Origin: CAZAQK01 sp050249355
GTDB lineage: Bacteria; Pseudomonadota; Alphaproteobacteria; Rickettsiales; SXRF01
Direction: 5' to 3'
Length of the DNA: 27,715 bases
Assembly: GCA_050249355.1 (NCBI GenBank)
Contig: JBFWQQ010000015.1
Span: 1-27,715 of the forward strand
In this document: in pieces, positions 21,603 to 27,715 of the stretch
Numbering within the stretch: position 1 is the stretch's first letter
How the letters are laid out: each line of letters starts with the position of its first letter
Translations under genes and position numbers: made by a program
Notes under the pieces: generated by a model
What the model was told of the DNA's origin: nothing
The model's input: the letters and a program-made list of their open reading frames with translations, nothing else
Database searches by the model: none

Positions 21603-24600
21603 TTACACCGTAACCTCCGCGCCATACCCCCTGCCGACATATCCGGAAATCTGGTACACACGAATATCCACACTGGCCTGCGGGCTGCCGAAATCAGCAG
21701 TCTGTTCGGCACTGCTATAGCTGGCCTGCGCTGCGCCCAATCCCGCGATCGTACGCACAACATTACCCCCATCCAGTATATCCACCTCGTAAGCCTCACT
21801 GGTTTCTGACAACGGCACCTCGACATTATCCTGCCAGTGCCCGCCTACCCGGGTACGTCGCACCCAGTTAATTGTAAGGTTGCTACTGCCATCGCGGCTA
21901 CCCGTCACATGCACCGGGCTGTACGGCTTCAGGCCAACCGCATTATAAGTAAAATCTTCCGCTGCAGCACCCGAAAGACTGTTTCCTACGCTCACCGCCT
22001 TATAGCTACGGCTCAACCTGATAAAGCTGTTGGCCAGTGTTTGGCCCTCAATTCGGCCATCCAGCAGCACAAAGCGCTCACCTGCTATGTGGCCGCCGGT
22101 AGCCCATTCGGTACCTAGCCGCCCGCGTAATAACCCGCCCAGGGTATATTTACCCGGTTCCACCAGCGTGGCTGTTTTAAACTGTATCACCTCGCTGCCC
22201 AGCAATGCGGCGTTGGCGCCGTTCAGCACCGCCAGTTCGGTCACGCTTTGCAACTCTCCACTGGTAAGCAGCACCACTTCCACCGTGTTCGTTTCATCGA
22301 ACACGTGCGCTGGCCCATCGGAAAGCAGCCCGGCTGCTGAACCCATGATGGCAGCCGAGTTCAGGTCGATGACACGGCTGTAGTTATTTCCGCCGTCATC
22401 CGAACGGTACACCGCCGCGCCGCTCCAGCCACTGGAAAGCCCGGCTCCGGCAAAATGCAGCTCGCCTTTGTCAGGATCAGCTCCCGGCAGCGCAGGAAGA
22501 TCCAGCAGTTCCAGCTCGGTGGCTGGAATATTGCCATTCTGGCTTAGGCGACCACCCGCCGTGCCGGGTGTACTGTAAAAATCATAGGTTGAGGCATCCT
22601 CGGCCACCGCATGCACCCTGAGCAGCATGGCGGAATTATACCGTATGGAGGTAATGCGCATACGATGCGTTACTCCATCCACCAACACCTCAACCACATC
22701 GGAAGGCTCCAGCACATTATACGCCAACGGCAGGTCAAACACATACTGTGTGCGGCCATGCCACAGGCTGAACAACTGTACATCCGAGATGATCTTTGCC
22801 GACTGGTCGGAAAGTACCAGCGGCAGGTTCACCGTGTGTATCTCCCGGCTGCTGGATGTATGGCGCTGCGAATACTGCGTGCCGCTCTGGTAGTTATACA
22901 GACGGTTCAGATACACCACACTCACGCGTTGTGGTAGTTCCACTTCCTGCTGGCGGTTGATATTGAAATGCGCCGAATCATTGCCATGCGAAAGTGGCAC
23001 CAGATCACTGCCTGCTACCTGTAGTGCCACATCCCGTCCACGCGGCAGGAATTCCAGCACACCATCCGATTCCACACAGTCAAAGAAATATGCGCCCTGC
23101 AATACTTCGATAGCATCGCGCGCAGGGTTCTGACCGGCGATCACATACCCCTCCACCAGTTCTGTCAATGCCGACACGTCGACATCACTTTCAGACAATC
23201 CGGCGCGCTGGCAGATATCCAGCAATATGGCTGCCAACGAGGATATTCCGAGCTTGCCCTGTACCCAGTGGCCGGTTTGCCATACCCCACCATCGCTCCA
23301 CACACCGGTCAGGTCTGGCCAGTAGGGGTATGGCCGTGCATCCCATGTCCACACGAACATCTGCCCGATCATGGGTGAATCCTTCCATTGCTGCAATGTC
23401 CCCATCAGCCCGGCGCGTTGCGCGCGCAGATCGATCCGCCCTTTGGAAAAATACGGCAAAGCGCTTGACGAACTGGCCGGATCATAGAATACATTGGGCT
23501 GGTTGATGGCCCCATCCACACTGGGAAAGCCAAACTCGGTGAACCATATCGGTTTGGATTCGGCCATCCATGCGGTGGTGCTCATATCCGGGTTGGTGTG
23601 GGTATTTTCCCAGAACCACGCGATATTCTTCCATGCATACGGTTCGCTAAGCGGCGCCTGCGTGGTACGGCCGGGATCGGTGTAATACCAGTCGTAGCCC
23701 TCACCGCTTGTCCAGCCATCGATTACACCCTGCACGCTGTAGCCATCCTGCGCGGCATCGGCAAGAGGGAAATAGGCATCGATACCGATTACATCGATAT
23801 CTGGCGACGCCCACAGCGGATCCATATTATACCAGCCGCCATCGGCATGATGATATTCCGACCAGTCGGCCGCGTATGTCACCTTCACAGCACTGCCCAA
23901 CGTAGCCTTTACTGTTGCTGCCAGCGACACCAGTGCATTCACCGCGGGATAGTTACCGGGGGTATCCGTCACCGATGTCAGGCCTTTGAGTTCCGAGCCG
24001 ATCACGAACGCATCCACATATCCATCCACCAGCGCCGCATAATGGTTGATGAATGCGTTATATCCACTGGTTTTGGTAAAGAATGTTGCTACATCGGCAG
24101 CACTGCCAGTCAGACCGCCGCGCCACGGCTTGCCACTGACATCCATGAACAACATGGGATAGAACATGATGCTGTAGCCACGATTACGCAGTTCAGTCAG
24201 GTAACGCAACATACTATCGTCATCCGGTGTGCCGCCATATTGCGGCGAGCCGGAAACCAGCGTGATCTGCCGTGCCGTACTGCGCGTATACCCCCCCACT
24301 TGCCACGTATCCGGCGAAGTGATTGCCCCGGTCTGGTATTCTACTCCCGGCTCGATGATACAGCTGCCGGCATCCATATTATCTCCGAACCAGGTCACAA
24401 CTACCGACACCCACTCAAGGTTCGGACAGGCTGATTCCAGCTGGTCAAGAGACAGCAGTGCATTGGCCTGTCCGCTGACATTATGCATGTTTATGGCTTC
24501 CTGCTCGCCCTGCTGCGACCAGCCGCCACCGGCTGCCACACCCGGTATCTTATTCTGTACGGTAGTGTCGTATACGAATTCACCCCCGCCGGGTATCATG

Positions 24601-25289
24601 GTCATACCGGTCACCATATCTTCCAGCAAGTCGCCATTAAACTCTGCATGCTGGGTCTTTTTCAACACTTCAAACGTAAAGTTAGGTATGCGGTTGCCGT
24701 AATCTGCCAAGGGAAATTGCTCGAATACCACATAGGCCAGCCCGCGATAGGCCGGGGTATTTTCCACCCCGTCATAGGATTGCATCAGGCTGTCCGGCGT
24801 TTGTGTCTCGTCACCATTGTATATGCGCAGGGTAAACTGCGACAAATCTAGCTGCTGCGCATCAGCCCAGATGCGTACCACCTCATCCACCGGGCCTTCG
24901 CATATGGCCACCGCCAATGTGATGTCGTAGCTATAGGTAGTGCTGGTCTGGGTAACTTTACCCCCACCCCCCTTGCCGCCGCCACCTGCTGAGCTGGTAG
25001 TGCTGGTGGTGGTAGCGATCTCTCGGATGGGCTGTGACCAGATGATATTGCCGCCAATGCGCATTGAACCGTATATGATAGGTATAAAGTTACCATACGT
25101 GGAGGTTTGCACACCGAGTTCGGCTAGCCGTGAGCCATGACGATGGGTCGAGCGATCTTTTTCCGTCAGTTTCCGGTCTATCAGACCACCGGCGAACTGG
25201 CCAAGCCGCGCTCCTATAGCAGCAGCGTGCGGCAAGCCCGTAGCCGAACCAGCAACGCCGCCAACGGCACTAAGTACAATAGATGCCAT
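21603..25289 (-). CDS. GTA/phage giant tail protein with TIM-barrel domain (gp15-like 'megatron')
   Basis: The protein has 1228 residues. The N-terminal part (about 1-200) has a Gly/Ala-rich hydrophobic start (VLSAVGGVAGSATGLP) and VQTSTYGNFIPIIYGSMRIG, typical of GTA gp15. A glycoside-hydrolase-like TIM barrel spans about 360-655, with candidate acid residues Glu433 in VIGSELKGLT and Glu585 in WFTEFGFPS, and YAADWSEYHHADGG between them. A tail-tip domain follows (about 710-870), then a C-terminal beta-rich part. In Rhodobacter GTA this protein forms the tail tip and may penetrate the cell wall. I use the ATG at 25289, preceded by AAGGA, not the longer frame that runs into the peptidase gene. 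It lies 14 bases after the gp14-like gene. Confidence 0.94.
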   Translation of the reverse strand: MASIVLSAVGGVAGSATGLPHAAAIGARLGQFAGGLIDRKLTEKDRSTHRHGSRLAELGVQTSTYGNFIPIIYGSMRIGGNIIWSQPIREIATTTSTTSSAGGGGKGGGGKVTQTSTTYSYDITLAVAICEGPVDEVVRIWADAQQLDLSQFTLRIYNGDETQTPDSLMQSYDGVENTPAYRGLAYVVFEQFPLADYGNRIPNFTFEVLKKTQHAEFNGDLLEDMVTGMTMIPGGGEFVYDTTVQNKIPGVAAGGGWSQQGEQEAINMHNVSGQANALLSLDQLESACPNLEWVSVVVTWFGDNMDAGSCIIEPGVEYQTGAITSPDTWQVGGYTRSTARQITLVSGSPQYGGTPDDDSMLRYLTELRNRGYSIMFYPMLFMDVSGKPWRGGLTGSAADVATFFTKTSGYNAFINHYAALVDGYVDAFVIGSELKGLTSVTDTPGNYPAVNALVSLAATVKATLGSAVKVTYAADWSEYHHADGGWYNMDPLWASPDIDVIGIDAYFPLADAAQDGYSVQGVIDGWTSGEGYDWYYTDPGRTTQAPLSEPYAWKNIAWFWENTHTNPDMSTTAWMAESKPIWFTEFGFPSVDGAINQPNVFYDPASSSSALPYFSKGRIDLRAQRAGLMGTLQQWKDSPMIGQMFVWTWDARPYPYWPDLTGVWSDGGVWQTGHWVQGKLGISSLAAILLDICQRAGLSESDVDVSALTELVEGYVIAGQNPARDAIEVLQGAYFFDCVESDGVLEFLPRGRDVALQVAGSDLVPLSHGNDSAHFNINRQQEVELPQRVSVVYLNRLYNYQSGTQYSQRHTSSSREIHTVNLPLVLSDQSAKIISDVQLFSLWHGRTQYVFDLPLAYNVLEPSDVVEVLVDGVTHRMRITSIRYNSAMLLRVHAVAEDASTYDFYSTPGTAGGRLSQNGNIPATELELLDLPALPGADPDKGELHFAGAGLSSGWSGAAVYRSDDGGNNYSRVIDLNSAAIMGSAAGLLSDGPAHVFDETNTVEVVLLTSGELQSVTELAVLNGANAALLGSEVIQFKTATLVEPGKYTLGGLLRGRLGTEWATGGHIAGERFVLLDGRIEGQTLANSFIRLSRSYKAVSVGNSLSGAAAEDFTYNAVGLKPYSPVHVTGSRDGSSNLTINWVRRTRVGGHWQDNVEVPLSETSEAYEVDILDGGNVVRTIAGLGAAQASYSSAEQTADFGSPQASVDIRVYQISGYVGRGYGAEVTV

Positions 25290-25303
25290 AAATATCCTTT
25301 TGT

Positions 25304-25756
25304 TTATTTGGGATGAATTCTGAATACCGATACAATGCGTGCGTTCCACCAACTGTCCAGATGGTGTTCTACCACCGCACGCGCCGGGGCATAGGCGTGA
25401 ATAAGGCTGAGCGCACCATTCAACCTGCAACATATGCCCATATGCTGAGGGTGGCCATCGATGTTCAGCAGCACCACATCGCCGGGCTGTATTCCTGCAT
25501 GGTGTATGGGTAGCAGATGACTCCCCAGCATATGCCGTAATCTTTCTACATCCGGATAATGCGGGTAATCCCGCTCATCATACCCCATCAGGGGTTTACC
25601 TTCGTGGTTGCATAGCTGCAATTCGGCGGCCACGCCGATCAGTAATCCCAGGCAATCCACACCGCCTGCGTGGGATGCTGTTTTTTTTACACGTCCCTGA
25701 TGGCAAAAGCGCGTGCCAAGCCAGCCGCGTGCGGCCTGCACAATACGGTCTTCCAT
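25304..25756 (-). CDS. NlpC/P60-type peptidase of the tail module (GTA gp14-like)
   Basis: The protein has 150 residues. The predicted catalytic cysteine is Cys35 in GGVDCLGLL. His105 in PQHMGI is the likely active-site histidine, with His120 nearby (LIHAYAPARAVVEH). The family cleaves peptide stems of peptidoglycan; in GTA and siphophage tails it is carried on the particle to help DNA cross the wall. AAGGAT precedes the ATG at 25756. It is upstream of the gp15-like gene, as in the Rhodobacter GTA, but separated from the hub gene by two extra genes and a palindromic element. Confidence 0.93.
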   Translation of the reverse strand: MEDRIVQAARGWLGTRFCHQGRVKKTASHAGGVDCLGLLIGVAAELQLCNHEGKPLMGYDERDYPHYPDVERLRHMLGSHLLPIHHAGIQPGDVVLLNIDGHPQHMGICCRLNGALSLIHAYAPARAVVEHHLDSWWNARIVSVFRIHPK

Positions 25757-25778
25757 GATAATCCTTATGTATAAAGTG

Positions 25779-25902
25779 AGAGCATTCTTGCCTTAATTGC
25801 TCGCCAGACAGCTGAGGCGAGACGCGCGGAGCGTATATCCAGATACGTGGGAACGCCAAGCGGGAAGGCTAACAACGCGCGCGGTTAAATGGAAAATGCT
25901 CT
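25779..25902. repeat. 124-bp imperfect palindromic element (MITE/REP-like)
   Basis: The ends are perfect inverted repeats of 8 bp, AGAGCATT (25779-25786) and AATGCTCT (25895-25902). The similarity continues inward (TTAA at 25793-25796 against TTAA near the right end, then GCxCGC). An inner hairpin CGTAT-ATCCAG-ATACG lies near the middle. The right terminus overlaps the TAG stop of the DUF2335 gene (25901-25903). It encodes nothing convincing. The compact, structured form suggests a non-autonomous mobile repeat, or a transcript-processing structure between tail genes. Confidence 0.7.
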
Positions 25903-26434
25903 AGTCGGTTTCCTGTTGCAGCTGCTGATGCTCAGGTTGCGCATTAACATTATCTTTTTGCGGACGGAAATGCGTGCGCATGGTCGGACGGGCAAACAGC
26001 GGGCGCTGCCCCATGCTCTTGGCATATGCCCACACCAGTCCGGCCATCACGATGATGGCCATGCCGAATACCCAGATGAACGCACCAATGGTGCTGTCAC
26101 CGTAGATGCCGATAATGGTAGCCGACACGAACACCGCCATGGCGATGAAAAAACCCAGCACCTGCCCGATGATAGTGGATGTGCTGTGTATCTTCAGGGC
26201 CTGCGATTCCCATTCATGCCGGTGTTTCTGTTCGATTTCAAACATGGTGAGAATGGTTTTCGCAGAACCCTCCACCACATAATTGTAACTTTCCAGAACT
26301 TCCGGATGCGGCAGTAGCTCTACGGTACGATTCTGTATCCTGTCACGGTGGTTGTGCTGCCTGTAACCGCCGGTCTTGTAGGGCTTCCTGCTGGCATCAC
26401 CCTGTGGTTGCGTCTGTCTGGTGTCACTGCTCAT
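25901..26434 (-). CDS. DUF2335 membrane protein
   Basis: The protein has 177 residues. The conserved core is ELLPHPEVLESYNYVVEGSA, then ILTMFEIEQKHRHEWE, followed by two transmembrane helices at about 89-110 and 114-136, as in DUF2335 proteins of unknown function. The N terminus is hydrophilic and the C terminus Gln-rich. The start overlaps the end of a tiny upstream ORF by 11 bases and has GGGGG upstream. Its TAG stop is formed by the edge of the palindromic element, so the C terminus may be altered. It interrupts the usual gp13-gp14 order and could be a holin-like or cargo gene; I infer neither firmly. Confidence 0.85.
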   Translation of the reverse strand: MSSDTRQTQPQGDASRKPYKTGGYRQHNHRDRIQNRTVELLPHPEVLESYNYVVEGSAKTILTMFEIEQKHRHEWESQALKIHSTSTIIGQVLGFFIAMAVFVSATIIGIYGDSTIGAFIWVFGMAIIVMAGLVWAYAKSMGQRPLFARPTMRTHFRPQKDNVNAQPEHQQLQQETD

Positions 26435-26609
26435 CGTTTGCCCCCGGCCTCATGCGGTCACTGACGCAATACATATCCGAGGCGATCTTCTGCCAGTCTG
26501 AACGTAAGCCTTCACCGGATATACGGTAAGGGTAGCGATACAGCATCGGCGCACCGGTGATTTTGAGCACCGATAACAGACCAGATGAGAAATTTTCCAA
26601 TATGTTCAT
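26424..26609 (-). CDS. Small protein of unknown function, 61 residues
   Basis: A short ORF (starting MNILENFSSGLLSVLK) with a hydrophobic amphipathic N-terminal segment and a charged C-terminal half (ISGEGLRSDWQKIASDMYCV). No good Shine-Dalgarno precedes its ATG, which lowers confidence. The 11-base overlap with the DUF2335 start suggests translational coupling and favours a real gene. The 65 bases between it and the hub gene are AT-rich and may carry a promoter for this pair. Confidence 0.5.
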   Translation of the reverse strand: MNILENFSSGLLSVLKITGAPMLYRYPYRISGEGLRSDWQKIASDMYCVSDRMRPGANDEQ

Positions 26610-26674
26610 AAGCTATTTTTATATTAGGCATATTTATACCCGTAATATTATAGTTTTAAACCATTAAAATACTA

Positions 26675-27538
26675 TTACCGGTTTGTGCGCGTCCCTGCCG
26701 TCTCCAGCATGCGATCAATCCCCGGCACATTCGGCTCTCCCCGGAAGTTTGCCACATTATTGAACCGATTGAAGCAGGTGGATATGGTCTTATCACAGCC
26801 TTTGGTCAGTGAATAGGTGTCGCTGATGGAAATATCTTGCGGCATCGGCAGTGCCAAAATGATCCGACCGCCGCCGCTTTCAAGATAATACTCCTTTACT
26901 TCCACTGACACGCCGCTATTGCTTCCGCTGGTAAATGTAAGCGCACCAAAATCGTATATGCCGCTCACTTCGCTACGGCTACTGTCGATAAATTCCAGTT
27001 TTGATACAGCTCCGGTCACACTGCCGGTTACCGTATGCGATGCCAGAGTTACCTTGCAACGTGCATCGCCCAGTGCTGCCCGGCAAGACGCCGAATATAA
27101 TTCGCCGATACTCTGCGCCAGTATCTGGGTCAGGCCACGTACTTCCGCTACAAAATAATCACGGTGAAACGACACCTCGCCCAGCCAGCCACGGCGCAAC
27201 TGCAATGCCCCCTGTGACAGATTCTCATAATTCAGCTGGAAAATCTCTATTTCGGCATAATCATAGCGCCCGGCCATGATGTCTGCCTCGGTGATGCTGC
27301 CTGACGACAGCATGCCCTCGGCATCGAGATTATCGACATTCAGCGCAGTGCTGTTGTCGATAGCCGTGGGGGTAAATCCTGTAGCAGCTGTGTAGATATG
27401 GCTATTGTAGGTTATGTCGCGGTCGTGGTTGGTGAACCCCAGCACGGTATTGTCGCGCCGCGTGACTTTCCAGCAGGTAGCCAACGTGGTCACCTCGCCT
27501 TCCATATGGCTTTGCAGGCCGGCAGATATCTGTTTCAT
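26675..27538 (-). CDS. DUF2163 tail hub protein (GTA gp13-like)
   Basis: The protein has 287 residues. Family marks are the N-terminal VTTLATCWKVTRRDNTVLGF-like block with TNHDRDI, then SASCRAALGDARC and KGCDKTISTCFNRFNNVANF followed by RGEPNVPG. The four cysteines Cys152, Cys161, Cys248 and Cys255 match those thought to hold an iron-sulfur cluster in GTA and lambda-like hub proteins. It would sit at the tail hub between the distal tail ring and the tip. It starts one base after the gp12-like gene ends, consistent with tight cotranscription. Confidence 0.94.
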   Translation of the reverse strand: MKQISAGLQSHMEGEVTTLATCWKVTRRDNTVLGFTNHDRDITYNSHIYTAATGFTPTAIDNSTALNVDNLDAEGMLSSGSITEADIMAGRYDYAEIEIFQLNYENLSQGALQLRRGWLGEVSFHRDYFVAEVRGLTQILAQSIGELYSASCRAALGDARCKVTLASHTVTGSVTGAVSKLEFIDSSRSEVSGIYDFGALTFTSGSNSGVSVEVKEYYLESGGGRIILALPMPQDISISDTYSLTKGCDKTISTCFNRFNNVANFRGEPNVPGIDRMLETAGTRTNR

Positions 27539-27539
27539 G

Positions 27540-27715
27540 CTATACCCTTACTTCCACCAGCGGGATATCGCCCCAGCTATACGTGCCATAGGTATCCAGT
27601 GTAGCCGCCAGCCGGTCGGTGTCGAAACGCACCGGCACATCGAACTCGAAATCCGCCGTGATGACCACGCCGTTGGCTGGAGGACTGAAGAATGTCAGCA
27701 GACCGTTTACACTGT
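27540..27715 (-). CDS. DUF2460 distal tail protein (GTA gp12-like), C-terminal fragment
   Basis: The frame is open to the right edge of the window and closes with TAG at 27542-27540; only the last 58 codons are present. The end is typical of DUF2460: LLTFFSPPANGVVITADFEF, DVPVRFDTDRL and a final DIPLVEVRV. In GTA this is the distal tail protein, directly before the hub gene, as here. The fragment is cut by the window, not by mutation. Confidence 0.9.
   Translation of the reverse strand, partial: SVNGLLTFFSPPANGVVITADFEFDVPVRFDTDRLAATLDTYGTYSWGDIPLVEVRV

Noticed and set aside
23598..24434. Plus-strand frame of 278 codons inside the tail protein gene
   Set aside because: Its composition is typical of reverse-complement translation, and the minus-strand TIM-barrel motifs are clear.
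24955..24990. Gly-rich GGGGKGGGG run in the tail protein as a novel insertion
   Set aside because: Gly/Lys-rich linkers at this place before the TYSYDI block are familiar in gp15-type tail proteins.
25290..25433. 48-codon N-terminal extension of the giant gp15-like tail protein
   Set aside because: It overlaps the NlpC/P60 gene, its residues look unlike the family, and the ATG at 25289 has a good AAGGA site and the typical N terminus.

Overview
The window looks like the chromosome of an alphaproteobacterium of moderate GC content. The evidence is the gene order ffh, rpsP, rimM, trmD, rplS, leuC, leuD, leuB, asd, which is a recognised alphaproteobacterial arrangement. A valyl-tRNA synthetase of the archaeal-like type known from Rickettsia, and a tail module of the gene-transfer-agent (GTA) type, agree with this. 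I cannot name the species. The leucine genes make a strictly reduced Rickettsia unlikely; a deep-branching or host-associated/predatory lineage is possible but is inference.

Layout. 1-4102: the 3' end of ffh, a 947-residue protein of unknown function with membrane segments and a Pro/Thr-rich repeat region, and a convergent PlsC-type acyltransferase. 4240-6298: the translation operon rpsP-rimM-trmD-rplS, closed by a strong bidirectional terminator at 6340-6369. 6369-8009 (minus): an unknown protein and an orphan prepilin-like protein. 8082-12064: leuC, leuD and leuB, interleaved with a small zinc-ribbon membrane protein and a short CDF-type cation transporter, tightly packed with overlaps. 12026-12508 (minus): an unknown protein. 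12612-16302: asd and valS, overlapping by 17 bases. 16299-19530 (minus): three proteins I do not recognise, with a terminator between the first and second.

19604 to the right edge is a phage-tail module, nearly all on the minus strand. In transcription order from the right edge it holds the end of a DUF2460 distal tail protein (GTA gp12-like), a DUF2163 hub (gp13-like), a tiny ORF, a DUF2335 membrane protein, an NlpC/P60 peptidase (gp14-like), a very large TIM-barrel tail protein (gp15-like), a DUF2793 tail-fibre-like protein and a GH24 lysozyme. A plus-strand PH/SHOCT gene sits inside it. Capsid and packaging genes, if present, lie beyond the right edge, so GTA and prophage cannot be told apart here.

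The most unusual feature is small structured DNA inside or against genes. A 64-bp REP-like palindrome is translated in frame inside valS. A roughly 32-codon in-frame insertion lies in the flexible loop of trmD, next to the position of the catalytic aspartate. A 124-bp imperfect palindrome abuts the DUF2335 gene, and its end supplies that gene's stop codon. This recalls the palindromic elements that colonise coding genes in Rickettsia, though the sequences here do not look like one family. I saw no tRNA, rRNA, CRISPR array or transposase gene, and no gene-free stretch longer than about 140 bases.
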